Shown: positions 1 to 10,076, counted from the first letter of the stretch. The stretch is 64,000 nucleotides of DNA from Krasilnikoviella flava (GCF_900167525.1 NZ_FUZQ01000007.1:62001-126000), one strand, 5' to 3'. The notes: a model not told the origin generated them from the letters alone. Made by a program: numbers and translations.

Positions 1-204
1 GTGCATGTCGCGGACGAAGTCGTTCATCTGCTCGAGGGCGGCAGCGGGCGGCGCGACGACGACGTCCACCCCCTCGCCGAGCACGTTCAGCTCGGAGTCC
101 GTGACCACGGCGGCGACCTCGACCAGCGCGTCCGCGCGCAGGTCCAGACCGGTCATCTCGCAGTCGATCCAGACGATGCGTTCGTTCGGGTTCGCGGGGC
201 TCAC
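1..204 (-). CDS. orn: Oligoribonuclease, N-terminal part (runs off the window)
   Basis: The reverse strand from a GTG at 204 encodes 68 residues and is cut by the window edge. The stretch [12 protein letters not shown] near residues 10-21 is the Exo I motif of the DEDD-type 3'-5' exonucleases, with the metal-binding Asp14 and Glu16 visible. In family members this enzyme degrades 2-5 nt RNA fragments, including linearised cyclic-di-GMP, in the cytoplasm. Actinobacterial Orn proteins are about 200 residues, so roughly the first third is here. GTG 204 is chosen because homologues start a few residues before the [10 protein letters not shown] motif. Identity is near certain; the exact start is less so. 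Confidence 0.93.
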   Translation of the reverse strand, partial: MSPANPNERIVWIDCEMTGLDLRADALVEVAAVVTDSELNVLGEGVDVVVAPPAAALEQMNDFVRDMH

Positions 205-277
205 GGGGTCAGCCTACGGTCCGCGCGCCCGGGGGCGGCCCGGTGACCCTGGTGACCCCGGTGAGCTCGGTGACACG

Positions 278-337
278 ACGAGGGCCCCGGCGCTCCGGAC
301 GGTTCGGTGCGAACGGTCCGGGCCCCGGGGCCCTCGT
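278..337 (-). terminator. Long GC hairpin, likely terminator of the small gene at 388-567
   Basis: A perfect 13-bp inverted repeat (278-290 with 325-337, core GAGGGCCCCGG) continues inward through a further imperfect stem (CCGGACGGTTCG against CGAACGGTCCGG, one mismatch) around a GTGC loop. It lies 50 bp downstream of the small reverse-strand gene and upstream of orn, where a terminator is expected. There is no T-tract, as is usual in high-GC actinobacteria. Confidence 0.7.
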
Positions 338-387
338 GGTGGCGTCGTCGGCGGGTCGATACCCGGCCGGCGCCCGCCCTGCGGGTG

Positions 388-567
388 TCATGCGGTCAGC
401 CAGTCGTACAGCCACCGGGCGATGCTGGTGCGCTGTCGGCGGGCGTGCGGCTGCGGGCGCAGCTTGCGCTGCTGCTGCAGTCGGTGGATGGTTCGTCGTC
501 GCTCGGCGTCCTCGAGACGCTCGCGCTGGATGGCCTGCACGAGAAGCAGGTTCTCCGGGGGAAACAT
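388..567 (-). CDS. Small basic hypothetical protein, 59 aa
   Basis: Start ATG at 567 is preceded by GAAGGA at a good distance, which favours it over an upstream in-frame start at 618. The product is 59 residues, very rich in Arg and Gln, with a hydrophobic N-terminal patch (FPPENLLLVQAI), a basic middle (ERRRTIHRLQQQRKLR) and a C-terminal aromatic tail (ARWLYDWLTA). I do not recognise a family. Its composition resembles the small, probably helical, nucleic-acid-associated proteins of actinobacteria, but that is only an impression. It stands alone: orn follows after the hairpin at 278-337, and about 210 bp upstream, up to the tRNA, show nothing I can name. Confidence 0.6.
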   Translation of the reverse strand: MFPPENLLLVQAIQRERLEDAERRRTIHRLQQQRKLRPQPHARRQRTSIARWLYDWLTA

Positions 568-777
568 GGTGATGGTGTCCTTCGTGACGTGGGGTCGTCG
601 GTCCGGGCCAGGGACCACCCGTGCGACCGGTGTCTGACCGGCCGCGCGTCACCGCGGTGCATGCATGAGTCTGCCGGGACGTCATCGTCCGGCGCACGGC
701 TTTTTCCCAGGTGGGCGCGCCCCCGGCCGTGCACGGGGCCGTGGTCGACGGGCGCCGTGCCGATACCATGGGTGCGC

Positions 778-850
<73 letters not shown>

Positions 851-853
851 CCG

Positions 854-1243
854 TCAGACGGCAGCGGGGCGCGGCATGGCCGCCGCGTCGGCGTGGTCGA
901 CCAGCTCGCGCCCCTCGCGCCGGATGCGCTCGGAGCCCCACAGCCCGAGCGGGGCGAGCGCGTCGTTGAGCGCCCGCCCGTGCTCGGTGAGCGCGTACTC
1001 GACGCGGGGCGGCACCTCGGCGTAGACGGTGCGCACCACGAGGTCGTCGGCCTCCATCTCGCGCAGGTGCTGGGTGAGCACCTTCTCGCTCACGCCCGGC
1101 AGCCCGCGGCGCAGCTCCGCGAAGCGGCGCACGCCGTGCTCCTCGAGCTCCCAGAGGATGAGGCCCTTCCACTTGCCGCTCACGACGTCGAGCGCGGCGT
1201 CGATGCCGCAGACGTAGGGGCCGCGCCGGGTGCTGGTGGTCAT
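854..1243 (-). CDS. HxlR-family winged-helix transcriptional regulator
   Basis: The protein is 129 aa. Residues CGIDAALDVVSGKWKGLILWEL followed by FAELRRGLPGVSEKVLTQHLREMEADDLVVR are the hallmark of the HxlR (DUF24) winged-helix family, with a conserved N-terminal Cys near residue 12 that in several relatives senses electrophiles or oxidants. It is transcribed away from the imine-reductase-like gene at 1380, and the 136-bp divergent region holds a palindrome at 1261-1284. By family precedent it probably represses that divergent gene and itself. The SD is GAGGAG just before the ATG at 1243. The inducer cannot be told from sequence. Confidence 0.9.
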   Translation of the reverse strand: MTTSTRRGPYVCGIDAALDVVSGKWKGLILWELEEHGVRRFAELRRGLPGVSEKVLTQHLREMEADDLVVRTVYAEVPPRVEYALTEHGRALNDALAPLGLWGSERIRREGRELVDHADAAAMPRPAAV

Positions 1244-1260
1244 GGTGCTCCTCGTGTCCG

Positions 1261-1284
1261 GGTACCTCCCTCGAGGTAAGTACC
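1261..1284. promoter_or_regulatory. Candidate HxlR operator palindrome
   Basis: A 24-bp imperfect palindrome with outer arms GGTAC/GTACC and a perfect CCTCGAGG core lies between the divergent HxlR gene and the oxidoreductase. Read on the reverse strand it contains GTACTTACC, resembling the GTAC-type sites described for HxlR-family regulators. Two more GTAC half-sites occur at 1299-1302 and 1317-1320. Assignment is by position and symmetry only. Confidence 0.55.
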
Positions 1285-1379
1285 GCAGTTTTTTGTGCGT
1301 ACTTCACACGCTTGCCGTACCCCCTGAGCATGGAGGTGTCCGGCTCGAAGGACAAGTCCCGACACCAGGAGGAGACCCC

Positions 1380-2279
1380 ATGACGCAGCACCACGCACCG
1401 ATCGAGCAGGCTCCGGTCACCGTGATCGGCCTGGGCCCGATGGGCCAGGCGATGGTCCGCAGCCTGCTCAACGGCGGCCACCCCGTCACGGTCTGGAACC
1501 GCACCCCGTCCCGGGCCGACGGCGTGGTGGCGGCCGGTGCGGCCTTCGCGCCCACGCCCCGCGAGGCGCTGGAGGCGGCCGAGCTGGTCGTGCTCAGCCT
1601 CACCGACTACGCCGCGATGGACGCGATCCTCGACGGCGCGGCCGACGCGCTCGCCGGTCGCACGCTCGTCAACCTCAGCTCGGACACGCCGGACCGGACC
1701 CGCGCTGCGGCCTCGTGGGCCGCGGAGCACGGGGCCGGCTTCCTCACCGGCGGCGTGATGACGCCTGCGCCGATGGTGGGTACCGACGAGGCCTTCGTCT
1801 ACTACTCCGGGCCGCAGGAGCTGCTCGAGCGGCACCGCGACGCCCTCGGGCGGATCGGGCGCCCGCGCTACCTCGGGGCGGACCCGGGGCTGGCGCAGCT
1901 GATGTACCAGGCGCAGCTCGACGTCTTCCTCACGTCGTTGTCCGCGCTGATGCACGCCACGGCGCTGATCGGCTCCGCGGGCCTGCCCGCCCGCGAGTTC
2001 GTGCCTGACGCGGTCGCGCAGCTCGGAAGCATCCCGGCGATGCTCGAGGCCGGCGGGAGCACCGGCGAGCAGATCGACGCCGGGGACCACCCCGGGCACC
2101 TGTCCACGGTGACGATGATGGGCGCAACGGCCGACCACGTCGTCGCGGCGAGCGAGGCGGTCGGCATCGACACGGCCCTGCCGCGGGCCGTGCAGGCGCA
2201 CTACCGCCGCGCGATCGACGCCGGGCACGGCGCCGACAACTGGACGCGCATCATCGACGGCATCCGGGACCCGCGGTGA
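1380..2279 (+). CDS. Imine-reductase-like NADP-dependent oxidoreductase (Tyr type)
   Basis: The protein is 299 aa; start ATG 1380 follows AGGAGGAG. The N-terminal Rossmann fold has GLGPMG (residues 17-22) and WNRTPS, an NADPH-type phosphate-binding loop. FLTGGVMTPAPMVG matches the imine reductase signature (GGIMAVP-like) rather than the serine/glycine motif of 3-hydroxyisobutyrate dehydrogenases. In the interdomain helix (LAQLMYQAQL) Tyr176 stands where imine reductases carry the catalytic Asp or Tyr; Tyr is associated with S-selective members. The C-terminal half is the helical dimerisation domain. Its last four bases overlap the next gene (GTGA). Probably induced through the divergent HxlR regulator. 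The natural substrate is unknown. Confidence 0.8.
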   Translation: MTQHHAPIEQAPVTVIGLGPMGQAMVRSLLNGGHPVTVWNRTPSRADGVVAAGAAFAPTPREALEAAELVVLSLTDYAAMDAILDGAADALAGRTLVNLSSDTPDRTRAAASWAAEHGAGFLTGGVMTPAPMVGTDEAFVYYSGPQELLERHRDALGRIGRPRYLGADPGLAQLMYQAQLDVFLTSLSALMHATALIGSAGLPAREFVPDAVAQLGSIPAMLEAGGSTGEQIDAGDHPGHLSTVTMMGATADHVVAASEAVGIDTALPRAVQAHYRRAIDAGHGADNWTRIIDGIRDPR

Positions 2280-3144
2280 GCCGGGCGCGCGAGGCGGTCG
2301 CACTGCTCGGGCTCGGCGTCATGGGACGGGCGCTCGCCGCGACCCTGCTGGACGGCGGTCGCGCCGTCACGGTCTGGAACCGGTCGCCCGGGCGGGACAC
2401 GGAGCTGGTGGAGCGCGGCGCCCACCGGGCGGCCGCCGCCCGCGACGCCGTCCTCGCGGCGCCGGTGGTCGTCGTCTGCCTCTACGACCACGTGTCTCGG
2501 TGCGCGACACGCTCGAGCCGCTCGTCGAGCAGCTGCGCGGCCGCGTCGTGGTCAACCTGACCACGACCACCCCGAACGAGGCGCGTGCGCTCGCCTCCTG
2601 GGCGTCCGACCACGGGGTGCGGTACCTCGACGGCGCGATCATGGCCACCCCGCCGATGATCGGGTCGCCGGGCGCCGCGATCCTCTACAGCGGGGACGAA
2701 GGCGTGTTCGACGAGGTCAGGGGCCCGCTGGACGTGTGGGCGACCAGCACGTTCGAGGGGCCGGACGCCGGCCGCGCGTCGCTGCTGGACCTCGCGATGC
2801 TGTCGGGGATGTACACGATGTTCGCGGGGTTCCTGCACGGCGCCGCGATGGTGGGGGCCGACGGCGTGGACGCCACCAGCTTCGCGCGCCGCGCGGCACC
2901 CTTCCTCGCCGCCATGACCGAGGCGTTCGCGCTCGACGCCGCGGTGATCGACGACGGCAACTACTCCGACCCCGTGCAGAGCCTGGACTGGTCCGACCTG
3001 GGCCACCTGGTGCGGGCGAGCGAGGAGCAGGGGGTCGACCCCGCGCCGATCGCGATGGTGGAGGAGCTGCGCCGGCGCCAGGTCGACGCGGGGCACGGCG
3101 GGTCGGACTTCGCGCGGATCTACGAGAGCCTCCGCCGCCGCTGA
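2276..3144 (+). pseudogene. Second imine-reductase-like gene (Asp type), broken by a one-base frameshift
   Basis: It starts at GTG 2276 inside the stop of the previous gene. The first frame reads GLGVMGRALAATLLDGG and VVVVCLYDHVS, then loses the family sequence near 2498-2500. The family sequence resumes in another frame from 2500 (VRDTLEPLVEQLRGRVVVNLTTTTP, then YLDGAIMATPPMIGSPGAAILYSG). One missing G in a CGG(G) run restores an intact protein of about 289 aa. The position equivalent to Tyr176 of the upstream paralogue is Asp (codon 2788-2790, LLDLAML), the R-selective-type residue in imine reductases. Apart from the single shift nothing is degraded, so a very recent mutation or an assembly error are both possible. 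Confidence 0.8.
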
Positions 3145-3276
3145 GGAGCCGCGCCCGACGTCGTCCCGGCGTGGCGACGGACGCCGTGGCCGGCGAGCGT
3201 GCCGCGCGGGGGAAGATCGGCCCTCCGCGCGGCGCGCGCGTTTGGCACGGAACGCCCCAGCGGGAAGGATGTGCCC

Positions 3277-4950
3277 GTGACACCTTCCCTGGAAACCCGC
3301 GCCTCGCGCCGCGCCGCGAGCAGGAAAGACGGCGGGGCGGGCGAGGAGATCGGCGTCACCGTCCACGACGTCGCCCGAGACCTGCGACGTGACGTCGCGG
3401 CCGTCGAGCTCCCCCTGCCGATCGAGGGGGCGGAGGAGGCGGCGGCTTCCCGGGACCGGCTGCTCGCGCAGCTGGACGAGCACCTGCTGCCCCGCCTGAA
3501 GGAGCTGTCCTCGCCGGCCGTCGTCGTCGTGGCCGGCTCGACCGGGGCGGGCAAGTCCACGCTGTACAACTCGCTGCTCGGCGAGGCCGTCTCCGAGGCC
3601 GGGGTGCTGCGGCCCACGACGCGCGAGCCCGTGCTCGCCCACCATCCCCTGGACGCCGACGTCATGTCCTCCGGCCCGGTCACGGAGCTGTCGCGCGTGG
3701 TGCAGCACGAGGGCGTGCCGCGCGGCACGGCGCTGCTCGACGCCCCCGACCTGGACTCGTTCGTGCAGCAGAACCGCTCCACGGCGCACCAGCTGCTGGA
3801 GGCCGCCGACCTCTGGCTCTTCGTCACGACGGCCGCGCGGTACGGCGACGCGCTGCCCTGGCAGGCGCTCGCCCGGGCCACCGAGCGCGGGGCGTCCGTG
3901 GCGATGGTGCTCAACCGGGTGCCGAAGGAGACGCTGACCACGGTGCGCGGCGACCTGCTGCAGCGCCTGCGCGAGCACGGCATGACCGACGTCCCGCTGT
4001 TCGTGGTGCCCGACGTCGGCCCGCACGAGGGCCTGCTCGACCCGTCGGTCGTGCAGCCCGTGCGCCGCTGGCTCACGATGCTCGCCGGGCCGGACCGGTC
4101 GCGCGCCGTCGTCGTGCGGACCCTCAAGGGCGCCCTGGGCGCGCTGCCCGGCTGGGTCACGTCGCTCGCGGACGCGATCGACGCGCAGCAGGAGGCGGAG
4201 CACGTGCTGCGGCGGCGGGTGTCCGAGGAGATCCCGCCGGCGGAGCGGCTGGCTCGGGACGCGGTGGCCGCCGGGGTCGTCGCCGGGGCGTCGGTCGAGG
4301 CGCGCTGGCGCGAGCTGTCCGGCACGGTCGGTGTCGACCGCGTGAAGGTCCGCGGCGACCGGGCGCGCAGCACGCGCCGGGCCGGTCGCGCGCGGGAGGC
4401 GGCGCTCGAGGAGCTGCGGTCCGACGTGGTGGACGCTGCCACGCGCACGCTGGCCGCGTCGGGCGCCCGGGTCGAGGAGCGGCTGCGTGCCGTCCTCGCC
4501 GGCCCGGGCGCACCCGCCGGCGGCGAGGCGGTGGCGCCCGACGGCGCGGCGCGCACGGCCGCCCGCGAGGCGGACGTCCCGGGTCGCGTGGCGGGCTGGG
4601 CCGAGCGTGCCGACGAGCTGGTCGCCGGGCTCACCGGCGGTGCGGCCCCGGCCCAGGACGAGGCCCGCGTCGAGGCCGCGGTCAAGGCGTTCGGGCCGCG
4701 CGGGCTCGCGACGCTGCTCCTGGCGTCCGCCGCGGGCAGCGACGACGCGGCGCGGCTGCTGTCCCGGGTGCTCGGCGAGGTGGCCGACGCCTCGGTGTCG
4801 ACCCTGCGCGACGACCTGGGCGACCGTGCCGCCGCCGTCGTCGACGCCGAGGTGCAGGCCGTCCTGGACGACCTCGGTCCGTCCGAACCCGCCGACGACG
4901 CGGCCGCGGGGCTGCGCGTGCGACTCGCCGAGCTCAGGAGGCTGACATGA
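3277..4950 (+). CDS. Dynamin-like GTPase, first gene of cassette 1
   Basis: The protein is 557 aa from GTG 3277, chosen because GGAAGGA sits 7 nt upstream; GTG 3271 is an alternative. The G domain has P-loop GSTGAGKST (residues 87-95), the switch region RPTTRE, a G3-like DAPDLD (about 155-160) and a G4-like NRVP near 213, which departs from NKxD. The C-terminal half is helical and charged without a clear membrane segment. It overlaps the next gene by ATGA, so the two are co-translated. This resembles the two-gene dynamin-like operons of actinobacteria; Streptomyces DynA/DynB, which stabilise FtsZ rings in sporulation septa, are the studied case. Homologues are sometimes labelled ABC transporter in error. 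A membrane-remodelling role is inferred. Confidence 0.75.
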   Translation: MTPSLETRASRRAASRKDGGAGEEIGVTVHDVARDLRRDVAAVELPLPIEGAEEAAASRDRLLAQLDEHLLPRLKELSSPAVVVVAGSTGAGKSTLYNSLLGEAVSEAGVLRPTTREPVLAHHPLDADVMSSGPVTELSRVVQHEGVPRGTALLDAPDLDSFVQQNRSTAHQLLEAADLWLFVTTAARYGDALPWQALARATERGASVAMVLNRVPKETLTTVRGDLLQRLREHGMTDVPLFVVPDVGPHEGLLDPSVVQPVRRWLTMLAGPDRSRAVVVRTLKGALGALPGWVTSLADAIDAQQEAEHVLRRRVSEEIPPAERLARDAVAAGVVAGASVEARWRELSGTVGVDRVKVRGDRARSTRRAGRAREAALEELRSDVVDAATRTLAASGARVEERLRAVLAGPGAPAGGEAVAPDGAARTAAREADVPGRVAGWAERADELVAGLTGGAAPAQDEARVEAAVKAFGPRGLATLLLASAAGSDDAARLLSRVLGEVADASVSTLRDDLGDRAAAVVDAEVQAVLDDLGPSEPADDAAAGLRVRLAELRRLT

Positions 4951-6536
4951 CCGAGAGCCCGTCCCACGACGCGACGTTGCGTGCCCGCACCGAGGACCTC
5001 GCCCAGGCCCTCGACATCGCCGGGCCGCGGCTCGACGACGCCACGTCGGAGCGCGTCTCCGCGGCCGTCGAGGGGGTGCGCCAGCGCCTCGCGCTGGGCG
5101 TCGACCACACGGTCGTGGCCTTCGCGGGCGGCACCGGCTCCGGAAAGTCGAGCCTGTTCAACAAGGTGTCGCGCCTGAGCTTCGCGGACGTCGGGGTGAA
5201 GCGGCCCACGACGGCGCGTGTCACCGCCTGCTCCTGGTCGGACGGCGCGGAGGCGCTGCTCGACTGGGTGGGCGTGGACCGCGAGCGCCGCATCACGCAG
5301 GGCGGGGAGCTCGACGGCCAGGACGAGGAGAAGCTGGCCGGGCTCGTGCTGCTCGACCTGCCCGACCACGACTCCGTCGAGCCCGCCCACCGCGAGGTCG
5401 TCGACCGCGTGCTGCCGCTCGTCGACCTGCTGGTGTGGGTCGTGGACCCGCAGAAGTACGCGGACGACGCGCTGCACTCCGGCTACCTGCGGGCGTCCGT
5501 GGGCTCCGAGTCGTCGATGGTCGTGCTGCTCAACCAGGTGGACACCGTGCCGGACGCGCAACGGGAGAACCTGCTGGCCGACCTGGCCCGCCTGCTCGAG
5601 GACGACGGGCTCACCGGCGTGTACGTGCAGGGCGTGTCCGCGAGGACGGGCGAGGGCATCGACCGTGTGCGGGTGCTCCTGGAGGAGGCGTGTGCGCGCC
5701 GCTCGGTCGCGGCCGGGCGGGCGGCGGCGGAGCTGGACACCGCGGCGCGCCTGCTGCTGGCGCAGACCCCGGCCGAGGTGCCGTGGCAGATGGGCCCGGC
5801 CGTCGAGCGGGAGCTCGACGCCCTGGTGGCCGCCACCGGGCTGGCGGCGGTCGCGACCCAGGTGGGCAACGCGGTGCGCAACGGCTACGGACGCCCCGAG
5901 GTGCCGCCCCCGGACCGGGACGCGGTCGCTCTGTCCCGGGCCCGCTGGCTGACCCGGGCGGGCGCGTCGCTGCGGCCGGGCTGGCAGCGGTCGCTCGCCG
6001 CGTCCGTCGCCGGGGCGGACCAGCTGCGCACGTCGGTGGCGGGCGCGCTGCGCGGGGTCGTGCTGGACACGCGCGGGCCGTCCTCCGCCCGGGTGCTGCG
6101 CCGCACGTCGTGGGTGCTCGGGGGGGTGGCCGTGGTGGCGGCGGTCGTCGGCGTGCTCGCGCTGACCGGGGTGCTGGACCTCGCCTCGCCGTGGCCGGCG
6201 GTCGTGCTGGGCCTGGCCGGCGTGACGGCGGTGGCCGCCGTCACGGTGGCCCTCGCGGGCGCGGGTGCGCGGAGGGGGCTGGCGCGCAAGCGGGAGCAGG
6301 CCGTGGCGTCGGCCGGCCGCGCGGCGCTCGAGCGGGTGCTCGCCGAGGGGCTCGGGGAGCCGACGCAGCAGCTGCTCGTCGAGCACCGCCGGGTGCGTGA
6401 GCTCGCGCAGGCCGCGACCGAGGTGCCGACGTCGCAGCCGCTCACCGGGTCCCTGAGGCTGCCCACAGACTCCGACCTGGCGTCGTCGTCCACAGCTGCG
6501 CCCCGGGCGGGTGCCCACCGGGCGTCGCGCGACTGA
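4947..6536 (+). CDS. Dynamin-like GTPase with two membrane segments, second gene of cassette 1
   Basis: The protein is 529 aa. G1 GGTGSGKSS (61-69), G3 DLPDHD (137-142), the characteristic WVVDPQKYADDALH and G4 NQVD (196-199) make a complete GTPase domain. Two hydrophobic helices at about 389-410 and 417-439 form a membrane hairpin, as in membrane-anchored dynamin-like proteins; a short cytoplasmic tail follows. The start overlaps the stop of the partner gene (4947-4950). Given its clear G4 motif, this subunit is the more canonical GTPase of the pair. The ssb paralogue begins 50 bp downstream with its own strong SD, so it may share the transcript. Confidence 0.77.
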   Translation: MTESPSHDATLRARTEDLAQALDIAGPRLDDATSERVSAAVEGVRQRLALGVDHTVVAFAGGTGSGKSSLFNKVSRLSFADVGVKRPTTARVTACSWSDGAEALLDWVGVDRERRITQGGELDGQDEEKLAGLVLLDLPDHDSVEPAHREVVDRVLPLVDLLVWVVDPQKYADDALHSGYLRASVGSESSMVVLLNQVDTVPDAQRENLLADLARLLEDDGLTGVYVQGVSARTGEGIDRVRVLLEEACARRSVAAGRAAAELDTAARLLLAQTPAEVPWQMGPAVERELDALVAATGLAAVATQVGNAVRNGYGRPEVPPPDRDAVALSRARWLTRAGASLRPGWQRSLAASVAGADQLRTSVAGALRGVVLDTRGPSSARVLRRTSWVLGGVAVVAAVVGVLALTGVLDLASPWPAVVLGLAGVTAVAAVTVALAGAGARRGLARKREQAVASAGRAALERVLAEGLGEPTQQLLVEHRRVRELAQAATEVPTSQPLTGSLRLPTDSDLASSSTAAPRAGAHRASRD

Positions 6537-6585
6537 TCCTGGGCGGACCGCCGGCACCCGCCGACGGCGAGCCCAGGAGGAGCGC

Positions 6586-7077
6586 ATGAACGAGGTCAGC
6601 ATCACGGTCAGCGGGTTCGTCGGGACGAAGCCGACGCTGAACCGGTCCCAGAACGGGGTCGAGTGGACCACCTTCCGCGTGGCGAGCACGCGACGGGTGC
6701 GCGACGCGCGCAGCGGCGAGTGGTCGGACGGCCGGACGCTGTGGTTCACGGTGAAGTCGTTCCGCACCGGGGCCCGCCACGTGGCCGAGTCGCTGGCGCA
6801 GGGCGACCCGGTGGTCGTCGCCGGCCGGCTGTCCACCGAGGAGTGGACGGACAAGGAGGGCAAGGACCGCTGGCAGCTCGTCGTCGACGCGCACGCCGTC
6901 GGTCCGGACGTCACCCGCGGCCTGGCCCGGTTCACGCGGGTCGTGGACCGGCCGGACCGGGAGGGAGCGCCGGCGGCGGGCGATCCCTGGGCCGAGGTCG
7001 CGGACCCGGGCGACCACCCCGGCACCGACGCGGCCGCCGAGGTCGAGGCCGAGGAACCGGTGCCGGTCGGCGGATGA
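6586..7077 (+). CDS. ssb: Single-stranded DNA-binding protein paralogue
   Basis: The protein is 163 aa; ATG 6586 follows AGGAGG. Residues 1-110 form an OB fold: NEVSITVSGFVGTKP, then ARHVAESLAQGDPVVVAGRLSTEEW and the KEGKDRWQLVVDA strand. The tail is acidic (VEAEEPVPVGG) but lacks the conserved DDDIPF-like tip by which the main SSB recruits repair and replication proteins. It also lacks the long Gly-rich linker, so it is likely a secondary SSB (SsbB-like), not the essential replicative one. It lies between the dynamin-like cassette and ettA. Function in recombination or natural DNA uptake is known for some secondary SSBs; it cannot be decided here. Confidence 0.85.
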   Translation: MNEVSITVSGFVGTKPTLNRSQNGVEWTTFRVASTRRVRDARSGEWSDGRTLWFTVKSFRTGARHVAESLAQGDPVVVAGRLSTEEWTDKEGKDRWQLVVDAHAVGPDVTRGLARFTRVVDRPDREGAPAAGDPWAEVADPGDHPGTDAAAEVEAEEPVPVGG

Positions 7078-7091
7078 CGGCTCCTGTCGCG

Positions 7092-7205
7092 TAGGCTGGT
7101 GGACCGGCCGCCATGCCGGTCCTCCAGCGTGCTCGCTGGAGCCTCGAACCTCTCGGACCCGACCTCTCGGGTTCTCCGCGCGATCGAACGGTGGAAGCAG
7201 AGCCA
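7092..7205 (+). promoter_or_regulatory. ettA promoter and structured leader
   Basis: A -10-like TAGGCT at 7092-7097 is followed by about 100 nt before the ettA start. The leader contains a perfect hairpin with arms CTCCAGCG/CGCTGGAG and loop TGCT near 7124-7143, and another inverted repeat CCCGA/TCGGG near 7160-7172. An ATG at 7113 is in frame with ettA with no stop between. Regulatory meaning is not established. Confidence 0.4.
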
Positions 7206-8888
<1,683 letters not shown>

Positions 8889-8906
8889 GCGCACGGGCTC
8901 CGCGCA

Positions 8907-8950
8907 CGCACGACGCCCCCGGCACCCCGCGGTGCCGGGGGCGTCGTGCG
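8907..8950 (+). terminator. Terminator after ettA
   Basis: A perfect 19-bp inverted repeat (8907-8925 with 8932-8950) with a 6-nt loop starts 18 bp after the ettA stop. The stem core is GACGCCCCCGGCAC. No T-tract follows, as is common in this GC range. Confidence 0.85.
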
Positions 8951-9050
8951 TCACGGGCGTCGTGAGCCGCAGGCCCGTCGCGGTGCCGGTCGGCGTGCCG
9001 GTCGCGACAAAGGGCTTGGGTCCGGCCGAGGGGCCGTGGATACTCCCCGG

Positions 9051-10043
9051 ATGACCGCCGTGCCGCTGTCCCGCACCCGCCCTGCCTGGCCCGACCTCCC
9101 CGCCCCCGTGCGCGCCGGGATCGAGGCCCGTCTCGCCGCGCCCGTGACGGCGTGGACGAGCCACGACGGTGGCTACTCGCAGGGCCTGGCGTCCACGCTG
9201 CGCACGGCGGACGGCCCCGTGTTCGTCAAGACGGTCGGGCCGGAGCACGCGTTCACCGTGGGTATGTACCGGGAGGAGGCGCGCCGCGCCGCACTGCTGC
9301 CCGCCGGAGTGCCCGCGCCCCGGCTCCTGTGGTCCGCCGACCTCCCTTCCGGCGGCGAGGACGACAGCGGGGACGGTGCCGGCGGGACGTGGGTGGCCCT
9401 GGCGTTCGAGACGGTCGCGTCGCGCAACCCGGCCACGCCGTGGGTCGACGAGGAGCTGCAGGTCGTGCTCGACCTCGCCGTCGCGGTGGGGGAGCACCCG
9501 GTGCCCGACGGCGGACTGCCGGCGTTCGAGACAGAGCTTCCCACCGACCGCACGCAACGCCTGGCCGCCGAGGCGCCCGCCGGCCTGGCGACCTACGACC
9601 CGTGGCTGATCGCGCGGCTCGACCGTCTCGCGGAGATCGAGCTCGACGCCGCGGCCGCCGTCGCCGGGTCGTCGCTGGTGCACGGCGACCTGCGCGGCGA
9701 CAACGCGCTGCTGGTCGCGCCGCCCGACGGGCCTCCGGGCGCTACCCGCGCGCTGGCCGTCGACTGGCCGAACGCCGCTCGGGGCGCGGCGTTCTGCGAC
9801 CTCGTGGGCATGCTGCCGGCCGTCGAGGTCGAGGGCGGGCCGCTCCCGGAGGAGGTGCTGAGTCGCCGTCCGCTGCCGGCGGGGACCGACGAGGACGCCG
9901 TCACGGCCTACCTCGTCGCGCTCGCGGGGTACTTCGTGCACTCCTCGCTGCAGCCGCCGCCCCCGGGCATCCCGCACGTGCGGGCGTTCCAGCGGGCGCA
10001 GGGCGAGGCGTGCGTCGCGTGGCTGCGCCGCCTCCTGAGGTGA
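9051..10043 (+). CDS. Phosphotransferase of the aminoglycoside phosphotransferase/choline-kinase-like superfamily
   Basis: The protein is 330 aa from ATG 9051. The kinase-like fold is recognised by the catalytic loop LVHGDLRGDNALL (Brenner motif HxDxxxxN-like) and the following ALAVDWPNAARGAAFCDLV, where the Asp in VDW is the metal ligand. The N-terminal lobe has TADGPVFVKTVG with the ATP-binding Lys and an EEARRAALL helix with the paired Glu. No resistance-specific motif stands out; such proteins in actinobacteria mostly act on unknown small molecules. The gene is monocistronic, after the ettA terminator and facing a decayed reverse-strand gene. Confidence 0.75.
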   Translation: MTAVPLSRTRPAWPDLPAPVRAGIEARLAAPVTAWTSHDGGYSQGLASTLRTADGPVFVKTVGPEHAFTVGMYREEARRAALLPAGVPAPRLLWSADLPSGGEDDSGDGAGGTWVALAFETVASRNPATPWVDEELQVVLDLAVAVGEHPVPDGGLPAFETELPTDRTQRLAAEAPAGLATYDPWLIARLDRLAEIELDAAAAVAGSSLVHGDLRGDNALLVAPPDGPPGATRALAVDWPNAARGAAFCDLVGMLPAVEVEGGPLPEEVLSRRPLPAGTDEDAVTAYLVALAGYFVHSSLQPPPPGIPHVRAFQRAQGEACVAWLRRLLR

Positions 10044-10076
10044 CGGCCTGGCGGCCACGAGAGCGGATCCGGACGA

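Noticed and set aside
4947-6536. ABC transporter (a label often given to such GTPases)
   Set aside because: There is no ABC signature LSGGQ. The G1/G3/G4 motifs and membrane hairpin are those of dynamin-like GTPases.
9051-10043. Aminoglycoside resistance gene
   Set aside because: It has the kinase superfamily motifs, but nothing specific to characterised aminoglycoside kinases. A resistance claim is not supported.
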